Below are positions 9,689-22,300 of a stretch of DNA of 64,000 nt, in pieces. Source of the stretch: Hybos culiciformis. Lineage: Eukaryota > Arthropoda > Insecta > Diptera > Hybotidae. Each line of letters starts with the position of its first letter. The first letter of the stretch is position 1. A program made the translations under genes and the position numbers. Location: positions 23,332,043 to 23,396,042 of the forward strand of contig OZ023274.1 of the NCBI GenBank assembly GCA_964007475.1. Reading direction: 5' to 3'. The notes under the pieces were generated by a model, which had not been told where the DNA came from, made no database searches, and saw nothing but the letters and a program-made list of their open reading frames with translations.

Positions 9689-12600
9689 ATGAAAATAAAT
9701 ATATTTAATTTAATTTTAATAAAATTATTTTTAATTAATTCATTTTTAATTCAAAAATCTATTGAAAAATATGTTGAAGGAAAAGTTAAAACTTTAGAGG
9801 TTGGTAGAGGTTGGGCTGTTCAAGGCAGCAATAAAAATTCTTAAAATATATATAAAAATTTTTTGTTTTTTGTTCTAGGATTGGGTATTTTTGGCACGCT
9901 TTTGTTTCCTCTCCGGACGTGGTCGATATGAATATACTATTGAATTCGACAGGCGTAATGGTGAACCAGAATTGCTTTTATATTATGATGAAAAAACTCA
10001 ATGGCCTGCAGTTTATAAGACTGGAAAGGTACAGTTCTGATTTTTTTTTTTTTTGTTAGAAAAGTTGATTACTACAAAGAAGTTTTCGATAATTATTGTC
10101 ACATTTTGATAAGTATCGTTTTCATGTACTTTCTAGATCGTCTCGGTGTAAAGGTATTGTCAATATTTATTTCTGAACAATTGGCAATCGGTGACTGTAA
10201 TTCATACTTTAACTTGAATTCAAAAATCGTTTAATTTATTTTCTTAATAATATTTTGCTTCTCTTTATTGTTTAAAAAAACTATTCTAACATAATATAAG
10301 AATTCTCATTTTTGTAAATTCGATACCAAAGATGACCAACCAAGAGAAAAATCCTACCCCTTAAACAACTTTTTTTTTAATAACCATATAAAATAGGATT
10401 AAATCAAGGTAGATTTGTAATAAAATATTGACTTATGTGATATATTTTAGACATGCGCACAAAAAGTTTCGGTATTGAATCCAATAGATAATCAAATAAT
10501 AACACTATCAGCAAGATCACCCAATAGTTTTAAATCAGGTTGTACACTTCATGCAGTTCCAAAAGAATCAGAATTTAAAAATAATAAGTAAGTATATACA
10601 TATATAGTTTTTTTCACTTTCTACTCTTCGAAATCGATTAATTTTTTTTTTAATTTTATGTATAGGCCTTCAATAGAATCAACTACAATTCCAGATATCG
10701 ATGAAGAAGAGAATTCAACATATTTTGATCAATTTATTATGTCAAGTACACCTAATCCTAATTCAATGTTAACTGAAAATATAAATAATTTAAGCTTAAT
10801 CGAATATTTATTTGGTGTTGAGTCTTTCAATTCCACAGACGATGAAAGAAATATGACACCATTAGATTTAGAAAGAAATGGATTAGAGAATGATATTGAA
10901 AATAATACAAAATACTTGGATTATGTTGAAGAACTCTTTAAATTGGGAAACGATACAAATAGAGTAAATATGATAATTTCTTAATTTATTGTTCTGCCGG
11001 TATTTTGATCATAACATATACAAGCTTGGTTAATTTAAAAAAAAATATATCGTCATGATGATTCCAGATCTCCTACCAATGTTGTTCTCTGTTATTAAAA
11101 ATTAAAAAAAACTTTAACAAAACTAACACAAACTATACGATAAAAATAGAAAATGTGCTACGGTATTAACATAACATTTTAATTCAAGTCGACGTGACGA
11201 TTCGTAAACTAATAATCAAAATCCACATTGAATTAAAAATAAAATTTAAATTATTTTACAGTCAAGAATGAAACGAGAATCAGACTTGAGGCCGAGATCA
11301 GAGAGGCAAACATTTACTGTTATATGCAACAGTGCAGGAAGTTTTTTAACAGTTCGTGAAAGGTGGTGGTAAGTTTTTATAACATTATAGATATTTATGG
11401 ACATTAAAATAATATTTATATAATTAATATAAGGTATATTGCAATTAGTAATTGTGGTAATAAAAACGGTATCAATATAAAATATAAATTTAGAATGACA
11501 AATGGACCACTAGGAGATTTTTGGCATGAACATTTTTCTGCAGATGAAATGTGTAAGTACATGTTGCATTGGTTTAAATACTTTCTCTTCTGTTGACATG
11601 ATGCGGCGTCATCATAAAACTCAAGACAAGTAGTGTAACTTTCCATTCCTTACATAAAAAATCTAGAATTTTTGAATTGCTCTTTCATTTCAGATATACC
11701 ACCCATTTTATTAGCCCAAAGCTTAGTTTACACATTTTTATTGTTAGCTGTTTTTGTTTGTGCTGTCGAACTAAAAACAAGACATTTATTTCACTGCACT
11801 TATCGGCTGTTTACCTTAAGTGTTTCACTTCAATATTTTGGAATATTATTCCTGGGTGTAGCTTGGGCTCGTTATGCAATACACGGTGTAGGTCCGCATA
11901 CAACATTGGGGACAATATTTCAAGGAGCTTCAGAAATTGTATTTTTAATGGTTCTACTATTAATGGCTAAAGGATATACTATAACAAGAGCCAGACTATC
12001 AACATGGTCAACCATTAAATTAACAATTTTTGTTAATATTTATATTGTTTTTTATATTTCATTATTTATATATCGTGAAGAAGTTTTTGATCCTGGCGAT
12101 GTTTTAAATTTATATGAATCAGCTGCAGGCTACGGTTTGGCAGCGCTCCGAATATTCGCTTGGTTAGCTTTTCTTGTTTCAACTGCAAATACTCTGCGAA
12201 AAAATCCAGAAAAAGCCAATTTTTTTTATCCATTTGGAGCGCTCGGTTCAGTTTGGATTTTGGGTGGACCCATGTTAACTTTTACGGGAATTGTACTATT
12301 TGATCCATGGGTGCGAGAAAGTGTATTGTATGGTGTTTTTACAATATGTGCAATTGGTGGTCATGTATCATTTTTATATCTGACATGGCCGTCTCGTGCC
12401 AATAAGAGCTTTCCATATCATGTCAGGACAAATCACGTTGGAGTTATGTCAACAGATGATGATGGAGCCGATTATCCTAGGCACATTTATGAACCTTCAA
12501 ATGATAATAATGATAGTAATGGCATGCCACTATCAAGAACTGACGAGATAACAAATGTTTACAATCAATATCTTCAAGAGAGAAATTATTACAATGAAAC

Positions 12601-12982
12601 AGTATCAAACCCTTATAACCATATGACACTAGCAGAATCAGATAACAAGGGAACGTATGAAAATCGTGGAAAAGTAGTTTCAAATAAGTCTGAAGAAAAT
12701 TTAACCGATTCAGGTCATCCGTCAATTGATGATGAAGATAATAATGATGAAGAAAAAAAAGATAACGGCAGTCCAAAAAAAGACGATGAAATGAAAAATA
12801 CCAATATTTTACATAGTAATAATCCCAAGAAGTTAGAAAGAAATCCATTTATCATTAATAATGAATTAAAAAAACCTCCAAATAAAATTATTTTAGAACC
12901 ACTAATTTTAGCAAAACCTGGAAATGAAAATAAAAAAGAAGTTCCAAAACATCTTTTTGCAGCCAGAAATTCAAATACTTAA
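9689..12982 (+). CDS. TMEM145: TMEM145-like seven-transmembrane protein, complete, 7 exons
   Basis: Exons: 9689-9799, 9879-10028, 10451-10587, 10666-10963, 11262-11368, 11434-11552, 11694-12982; all introns are GT-AG and phase is kept, giving 736 residues. The start is the ATG that opens a hydrophobic signal peptide (residues 1-22). The extracellular part carries family hallmarks: KYVEGKV, DWVFLARFCFLS, QWPAVYK, RERWWYIAIS and HFSADE. Seven hydrophobic segments lie at about 313-333, 346-370, 379-401, 414-433, 453-473, 487-510 and 518-539, with KGYTITRARLS, FDPGDVL..YES and FPYHVRT between or after them. A hydrophilic, acidic, Asn-rich tail of about 195 residues follows. The protein belongs to the GOST/GPR180-TMEM145 membrane family; its biochemical role is not settled. 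Exon 4 adds about 100 acidic residues (133-232) that I do not remember in the vertebrate protein. GPR180 itself is the main alternative. Confidence 0.92.
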
Positions 12983-13087
12983 TTAAAAGGAAAATGTTAT
13001 TCGTTTAAGCTGATGTGTTATGTCACTAATTTTTCTTAGAGTTTATTTTAAGGAAATACATAATTAATTAATAATAATTTTTATATA

Positions 13088-13132
13088 AATAAACTTTAGT
13101 TAAATACAGAATTATTTAAATAATTTAATAAA
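13088..13132 (+). terminator. Polyadenylation signals of the TMEM145-like gene
   Basis: AATAAA occurs at 13088-13093 and again at 13127-13132, 106 and 145 bp after the stop codon. Both lie before the 3' end of the opposing gene's coding region. Confidence 0.6.
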
Positions 13133-13193
13133 AAAAAATATATATATATATAAAACCAAAATATAAAATATTTTATCCCATTAGGATTCTGCG

Positions 13194-13199
13194 TTTAAT
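13194..13199 (-). terminator. Possible polyadenylation signal of the dynein gene (ATTAAA)
   Basis: Reading the minus strand, ATTAAA lies about 130 bp past the stop codon at 13327. I see no AATAAA on that strand in this gap, so this common variant is the best candidate. The two convergent transcripts would then nearly touch without clear overlap. Confidence 0.4.
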
Positions 13200-13326
13200 T
13201 CATCGCAGTCGGCAGAACCTTGCATTAAGATTCATAAAATTATATTTTTACTCACAAATTTTAAACACAAATTACCAAATAAGTCCGATAAAGTATTTTG
13301 AAAATTTAAAAAGAAAAAAGATTTTT

Positions 13327-16300
13327 TTAATCTTGTAATAAATCTGAAATGTAAAATGCGGCTCCTGACAGAATTATATCATTGTCGTTTTCATTTGTTG
13401 GTACACTTAAATTGCATATGTGAACATCTCGCATAATATTTGAATATAATGGTAAGCTTGTAGTTCCAGAATAATTATTTGTTCCTTCTTTATTCTCCAC
13501 ATATGTGATAAAAAACTCTAGTGATTTATTTTGATTATTTGTTGATTTATTAAATATTACTAATTTGTCTGAGACAAAATCCGCTCCATCAACCTAAAAT
13601 GAGAACATGTTGATTTAAATCAGTAATTAAAAAAACAGAAAAGTAAATATAAAATCGAAATCAAACTATTCGGCAGTAACTTTCATGTGTGAAAATGAAA
13701 GAAATTAGTTTTAGATTTTAATTCACAAAAACTTACCCTAACAGAATTAATTTTAACTACTACCGGTCCAACTATTTTCTTTATTCCTGAAATTAATGTT
13801 AACTTCGATGACGGTTTCTGATTCTCATTAGCAATACATAATTTCAAAGAAGCAATAAAAGAAGAAACATTAAAAATTGTAGTCACGTCGATGGCATCAC
13901 AAAATGTCAAATGATAATCACTTTTATATCGTTTTTCTGTTTCAATCGCGCGGGATATAAAAGCTCGAATATATTCAAAGGCTGTTTTAGGTCCAGACCA
14001 AATCAGTTTCCACGAAATCGGGACCTACAAAGTTTCCATATTTATTATAGAATAAAATAATAATACATAGGTAATTATAATCCGAAATCAACTTACTTGA
14101 TTTTCCGCCAATGCTTTGAATGTCTTACTATTATAAGCGTCGTTTAAATTTTTTGCTTGCTTCAGAATCAAATGCGCACGAACTAAGGTTGTGTGAATTT
14201 CCTAAAACAATGAATTTACATTGCAAATAACATTTACTATTAATTCTAGAAAAATTTGATGTGATACTACCTTAAATAAAAGTGCAGCCAATTTTAATTC
14301 AGATATTAAAAAATCTTTCCATGGCATTTCTGATTCAACAGATTTTGTATCGAAAGCTGTTTTATCAATTGTACTTCCCTAAATTGAAGTTCAAGTTAAT
14401 ATTTTTATAAGAGCTTGCAGACTTTTTCAGGGTTAGTACATATTGACTTAAAGACTCTTGAAAGAGTTTCATTTAGGATAATATGGCAAGGGCAACATTG
14501 CTCAATGGGGACTACGTAAGTAAAAAAAGTCTTATTACTTATTTTTTGTTTTTGTTTTTACTTTTCAAAGTGCATTATTGCAAAACAATACACCAGTCTG
14601 ATGATCAAAAATTAAAATTTTCAAAAGCTTACATTCGCAAGTTTCTTCCACAATGATAAGAGAGGTTTAATTCTTTTGTCTAATGATTCGTTAGCAATTT
14701 CAGAGTTGTCATTGTAATAGAAACCTAAAACATAAAAAATTATAGAAAATTATTGAATCAAAAAGTTATTTTCATACTTCTTAATGATTGAATAATATTT
14801 TTACAATATTTCATATTTCTAAATAAATCAGAAGTACGCGAAAAACCATAATGTTCTGGTGCATCTGAATCTGGTAGTTTCTTTATTATATCATAATAAT
14901 CAGAAATTTTATCTAAATTTGGAATATTAACATTGAATTTTAGAGGGCTCCATTTATTTCCTATACTTGTGTCATTAAAGAATTCAGTAAACAATTTTTC
15001 TAATATTTCTAAATCTTTTGGATTCTCGATTCGGCCCCCATAAGCGATTATTTTTAGCATACCGTGTAGTATTTTCCAATTAAATTTATTTGCTTGACCT
15101 GAAGTTGCTCCATCAAATAGTTTCAAAACTTCTAATCCAGATTTCATATCAGAATCATTGAAATCGTATAGCTTGGACCAACCTTGTGGAATGTAATTTT
15201 GACGTTCTTGTACAACTGAATTAAGTATGAAAAAAATTATATTTAATTTGTTTGATTTGGAATTTAATTTTGTAGACATTTTCGTTGTTGAGTTCCAATG
15301 CCTTAAAAGGCGATCTGTTTTATTTTTCAATCCACTCGGGGATTCATACAAAACTTTTGTATACTTGTATGTTATATTTTCAGGTAAATTTTTCGTTGTA
15401 TCAGTTATTAACCATAATCTGAAGTCATTATTCGATGTAATTGTAGATAATGCTCTATCCATTTTAATCAGCATTTGTGGCATTAGGTGGACATTTTTAA
15501 CACAAACCCATTTTCCACTTTCTGCATAATTTTTAATTTTATCTATTATTTCGACATCCATTCCTGGTCCAACAGAAACTTCTACGTAGTTGCTCAATTT
15601 TGATATTTTATTTAAATGCTGTCGTATTTCTTCTGATGGATCATTTCCTGATTCCGTAACAAGGAGAATTGGTTCAGTATTAGACGACTCTTCTATAATC
15701 TTCTCCATAGTAATTTGAGATACAAGTTCTGGCTTAACACCAATAAAACTATTTATCACGTCGTCCATGTAAAATGCCATTAATTCTGGACGGAAAATTT
15801 GTATGATAAGTAATTTTTGAAATTTTGTTAAAGGTAATGGAATGTCTTTGATACTGTTTTCCTGCAAGATATTGGTCCAAATTGATTCATTATCCAGTTG
15901 TAGGGTATTAAAGACAGACGGCAATGCAGAAGCTAGTGCTATTAACTTTGGACTCAGTTCTGATTTAATCCATGATGGGATATGATTAACACTTTCATGC
16001 TTTTCGTCCGCAATGGCGAAATTTGTAACGAATAATTCCCATTCGATATCAGATATTTGATCGGGATACGAACTTCTAGATAATTGAAGTCCAAGTGTTA
16101 AATGGCTAAGTTTAGGTGTTGATCTACATAAAAATTGATAAGTTTGTTTAACTAAATGTTTATAAATTTTTTCATCCTCAATATTCCCACAAATTTTGAG
16201 TGAGTCGCCATATAGTTTTAAATATGATTTCAACGATATATCGTAGATTTTTCTAATATTTACAAAAAAATTTGCAGCTTGTGAACAAAAATATCTATAT

Positions 16301-19300
16301 TGATTGTATTCATTAAAAATTGATGATTTTATTTCCAATGATTCTTTCAAAGAGCTGTCAATTTTTGAGCTACTTTCTTTAACCTCATTCAAAGTTAATA
16401 TAAGTTTGGTATTTTTTAGTATATCACCTTTTGAAATTGAAAGTTCCTTTAGAAGTTTATTTTCGAGATCCTTTCGTTTTTGCAAAAGGTCCGCTTCGGA
16501 TTCAAGGATATTCAAGCGTTTGCTTTCAAGTTCAGGCTTACGTTGTAAAATCAATTTAGATAACAGTTGATCAGTTAGACCCGTTGATGTAATCGTAAAA
16601 TTTATTTTTGTTATATACTCTTTAATTTCAGATGGAACTTCAATATTACTCATTTTTGTAAATAATATTAATTTGAAGTCATCGTGAAATTCTACCAATT
16701 TGTTTCCAACTTGTAACATTTTCTTATTAAACTTAGAATATATTCGATTGAAAATTAATGGCAAAACTGGTGGGATCATCTCATCACCACCTTCAATCAT
16801 AAAGATTTTTCCAAATCTAACTGCTAACTCTAATTGATACGAAATTTTATTAGAATTAATAGAAATAATTTCAAATGATTTATTAATCGAGCTTAAGTAT
16901 TGTTGCAACCATTTAAAAGCCGATTCTGTTGGGTCGACAATTAGTGGTATTGGGTATGTTCCAAATGGTAAGCTGTGTATTATTTTAACCAAAAATACAG
17001 CATTTTCCAAGGCCTGAGTATCTCGATTTAGGCCCATACCTTCCCAAATAACTTGATCTTGATCATTAATAAGTTTTTCGGTTATCTCAAAATGTTTTGA
17101 GCCGACTTCCGAAGAAATTTGTTCTATCAAAATTTTTCTTTTATCAATTGTCAAATCAAGGAAAGCATTTATAATTAGCGAGATCCAAAAAGCATTTTCA
17201 CTTATTACTTTTTTTTCGTCTTCATAACTTTTCAATTGATGATTCCAAGTAACGTATTCAGAAGAAAGTTTTTCAACCAAAATTTCTGCGGACTTTAAAG
17301 TATTTCTAGCTTCTTCTAATTTAATTTCAAGTATTGCAGCTTCTTGCGTATATTTATTAAGCTGATTAGAAAGTTCTTTAACTCTATCATCAACATCATT
17401 TAAACCTGAAGATAATGATTTAATTTCATTTTCGGCAATCAATAAATTTCTTTGAAGTTGTTTTTGTTCTTGTTCTAGTGGTTTAATACTTTGCATTACC
17501 TTTGAATATTTTACATTTGCGATTACCCAGGTAGCTAACGGAGCTGCTGCAACAGAAGCTCGTTTAGCATTTCTGACGTCAAAACTATCCGATTTAGTTT
17601 CTAAAAGTTTTTCAACAGCTTGACAGTTTTCTGGGCTTATTTGACCAGGGTCTAAAGATTTTATATCTTCTTTAACACCTCGCTTAGCCAAGAAAGATTT
17701 CATACTGTTCCAAGACGTATCTCGAGTACCCATTAAACGTAAAACACCTTCTAAAATATCTCGAATTGTTTCCGGGGGCGCCCGTAAGGATCTTATTTCA
17801 GATAAAGCTTCTGTTTTAATTTGCCCAACAGCGGCACTAGCTTCCTTCAATATCGGCTCTACTTCACTTAACTCTTCGGCAATAACTTTTTGTCGTTCTT
17901 GAAGTCGTTTACTACTTTCTTGAGTTTTTGTTTTCAATTCTAACAGATCTGTTTTTTGATCATTTGCATTTCGCATTGTTGAAGATATCATCTCTAAGGC
18001 TTCATTAGCTAGTTTACGTTTTTCCGCGAGGGCTTCTTCTTGACCGTGAGCATTTTCTTTTAGCTCATCGACAATTCTATATGCATCTGCCAATTTATTA
18101 ACTCCAGCACGCAAACGCTCAGAATGTTCATTATTTTCATTTAACAGATTTTTATGTAAAAAATAATAAGATTTTATCATTTGTTTTAAAGTTTGTGAAG
18201 ACAGATTTACAGCTTCGTATTCAATAATCTTAGAAAACAATCCGGGAATTGAAATTTCTTCTTTATTATCAGACAAATTTTTTATTAATTTTATTGGCAA
18301 TGTATTTAGGGTGGAATTAGATGGGGGCAGATCCCAAATCAGTTCGGTATTTCTATAAAAAGTAGGGAAATTGTTGAATATTTCGTTCATTTTATCAGCT
18401 TCTGAATTTAATAATAAAATTAGATGCAAATTTTTAGTCGCTTCTAGAAAAAAAAAGTAAATTATGACACATGTGGCAAAATGTTTTCAAAATATTAGCT
18501 TCTAAAATTATTTATACTTTTGAGGAAATAACTAGCCAACGAATCCTGATATCCTTCCAATTGAGCAGAAGTTTTTAATGGATTAGCAAGAGATTCCAAA
18601 TCATCACCGAATAAATCTAAAATTTCGCATCGTTCAAAAATAGCTTCAATCGGCTTCATTATATCGGGTAAGTAGATTAACCAGCAATGATCTATTAAAA
18701 AAATAGTTCTTACATCTTCCAAAGCAGCAATTTGCATTGCCTAAAAATAAGGAAATACGTAAAAAAAAAAATTTATTCAAGTTGTGAAAGTACCATTTTC
18801 AAATCGTTATAAAAGTCCGGCATAGAATAATTTTTAATCCCTTGAGGAACTAAAATTTTTGATGATGATGCCATTGAAACATAAATTGAGTCCAATATTT
18901 CTGAGCCCGCAGTGCTCACAATTACCATATGTGAATTTGGACGGCTTAAAATACGCGAAACATAAGCTGTTTGTTGTAATAATTCTTCCGTTATGGGAGA
19001 TTCAATCAGAAAAGTTTCAGAATTACAAACAGTTATTGACTTTTGAACTATCTCATTCCATTCCTCAGAAGTTACTGATGATATTTTTCCACATTGGATA
19101 TTTTTGGATACGAAATACATGTCCTAAATAAATTGCAAAAGAAAAGGAATTTGATTATTGAGTTTTGAAATATTTTTTTAACTTTTACCATTTTCACAGA
19201 TTTTATAAGAGCTCCTAAACTATTATACATAATGTCATCAAATTCATCCAATTCATCTTGGGTACAGAGACGACTACGAAATATAACATTGATCTCTGTT

Positions 19301-22300
19301 AATAAAGCCTAAAAATTTATAATAAATAAAAAAAAAATGCAAAAATTTAATATAAAATGAAATGGAAAAGCCAAGAAAAATTTAACCTCCAACAGCTCTA
19401 ACGAAACACAGGGTTATTTTGTCACATAAAGCGAACAAATATTTGTAGCTGACTTTATAGATTTTTTTTAGCTCAAATGAACATATTTCAAATGTTTATC
19501 CTACAGTTTTTTTTAATGTAAATAAAATTAATTAATTATTACTTCGCTGAAAAAGTCCTCATTATATGCTTCTAGATTTTCGATAACCTTCACTAATGCT
19601 TTTGGCGTATAATTAAAATGAACTCTATTATTTCCAATTTTCTCATTCAATCGAATAAATAATTTTACTAAATTTTCTTCAATATATTGTAAATTTGGTA
19701 ATGATTTAAATGATTTTACAGCAACTTGTAATTTATTTCGAACAATTAATAATAGATCATTATCAGACGGATATTTTACTCTTAAATAATTATTCAAACA
19801 CATAAATCTGGATGATAATTTTTGATTTGCTGTTTCAAAATTTGTAACTGAACAGCATATTTGTAATCTAGATATTGATATCCATTCTAAATTTTCAGAA
19901 TAAAATCCTTTACGTTGAATTAGTTGTAATAAAAATTCAATAACTTCACTGCTACCCCACGAATCATGAAATAATAAATCAATATTTTTGAAGAACATTA
20001 TTATTTTTTGTTGTAGTGGCTTACATTCTCGTCCTCTATTACCCGATACGGTAATAGTATTCTAAAAATAAGCATATTAGTTAATGTCTAATTAAATGTA
20101 AATAATATTATATTGTTTTCCTAAACTAAATTAAACTAAAAAGGCGGCAATAGCAACACAAAATTTATCATAAATACGTAAATTTTAACAATTCAACATT
20201 TTTGTTTGCAAACAAAACAAGTCATATCCACTTCAGGATTACGTTTGAGAACTAATTTAAAAATTTATTTTGTTATTTGCACATTGTTTGATAAAAAAAT
20301 TTTATATAAAAATGTATCCATAAAAGTCATAGGCATACTAATTCGATGACATCATTTAAATAAGTGTTTGGTTGAAGATAAAAATAAAAAAATTTTTCAA
20401 GTTTGTATTAATAATTTAAAATGGTCTGATACACCAGATAACCTCTAGGCTGATCTAATAATTAAACTCAAGCTGTCTAAACTTAGTTCTAGTTCTGTTC
20501 TACATATTCGTACATATTTGAAAAATATTAACTTTTTTTTAAAACTTACTTGTTTTATCATATGTAACACATAATTTGCATTTATTTGCTTACTACAATT
20601 TATTGTTATAAACTGATAGCCACTAAATTCTGAAACTGCTTCTTTAATTAAAATACTTTTTCCAGTACCTGAAGGACCAATTACCAAAAATGGTTGATAC
20701 TTTTCTAAAAATTTTCTTAATATATTCAAGTAAGTTTGAATATGCGGGGTTTTAATTAATTCTGAACCATCTGTATGACTGTCCATCTGATAAAATGAAA
20801 TTGCATTTTTAGCTTCATTGTAATATGCCACTTCAGCTCTAGTTGGATCCGATATATAAATATCGAAGTTTTCATATAATCTGTTAGCTAGCTCATTATG
20901 CTCTTCAAAGGATACAAAATTCATTAAAGTACCAATTAAATTAACGCAGAAATGCTCTTTACTATTACAATTTGATATATTCCGAATGATATCTCTGATA
21001 AGAGATGCTTTAAGCTCTTCATAATGTTCAATTGATCCTTTGGCAATATCTAGTGCCTTATAAACATACTGATCTATGAAATTTCTTAGATAATCACCGT
21101 TTTCTCTGAATGATATGAAGTGCTCAATTTGGATATTCATATCAAGATCTTCAGAGCTTAAATTAATAATACCCATACGTGATATTGTAGCGGGAGACGC
21201 ATGAGCGAGACTATGTGTTTCAAAAATAAAGTTCACATTATTTCCAAACTGTATTCTCCAACCTGATGGCAGGCTTAGTAATCTAAAATATATGGAAAAA
21301 AAAATCATACATTCTGACATACTGAGGAGCTTTCACAAAGCAATATTTACCGATTATCGTCAAGAACAGAATTTAAAGCTTCAATCCATTCGGGATCGAT
21401 ATCACCATCACATATAATCCATGAATTAATATTAGCTTTTTCAGCTGAATTAACTGTTACAGCTGTTTGTGTTAGTACTCCATCAATCCATTGCCTTGTA
21501 TCTTGATCTAATTTACCAAGAAGTTGAACACGATTCATTGATTTTGGACTTATTTGGTAAACGCGAATTTGTTTTCCTGAACTTGCTAAGGATTGTTTCA
21601 AAATTGATATAATTGTAGTTTTACCAGAACTTGGAGGACCTACTACAACAACACCCATTCTCTTTGAAAGTTGCTCTTGAAGTTCTTGAACTTTATTAAA
21701 TTGCTTTTGGTTTTTAAATAAATTCAGCTCTTCAAATGATTTTTCAATGAAATTCTTTAATTCATGCTCCACATTTGATGCAATCTCAACTTCTGGGAAA
21801 ATGTACCCAAGAAGTGCTTTAAAACTTCTACTATCTGGTATAGTGAGTTTTGAAACTGTATTTGCTTGTAGTACATTTACAACAACCTTGAGTTCATTAT
21901 CTAATGCAGCACTATCTTTATGTTCTTTACCGCATGAAATTAAAATAGTTTTCAATTCTCGTAGTCCCCAATCGTAATGTTTTTGCGGTGAAAGCTTTTG
22001 AAGAGCGAGTTCAAATAATTCGACAAGACGATTTGCTATTTCGTTAGCATAATGAAATCCTTCAACAAATAATAAATTTCTGGCTATTTCTATTGGTTCT
22101 GATTGTTGCATTACAATAGGACGAAATAATGCCTGTATATTGCCTGGTAGTTGTTGACGTCCACCATAATTCTCCCCAGCTGGATTAAGAGTTACAAAGA
22201 TTCCACAATGCTGGTCAAGCTTGATCTGGAAATTAAACAAAGAGTTCGTTTACAATTGGATAAATAAGAGGTTTTCCGAACAAATAAACTCAATATTCAT

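Noticed and set aside
18773..18793. Continuation of dynein exon 21 as VLSQLE to a stop
   Set aside because: The GT donor after ATG at 18794 joins cleanly to [10 protein letters not shown] in the next exon, matching the family; the extension is intron read-through.
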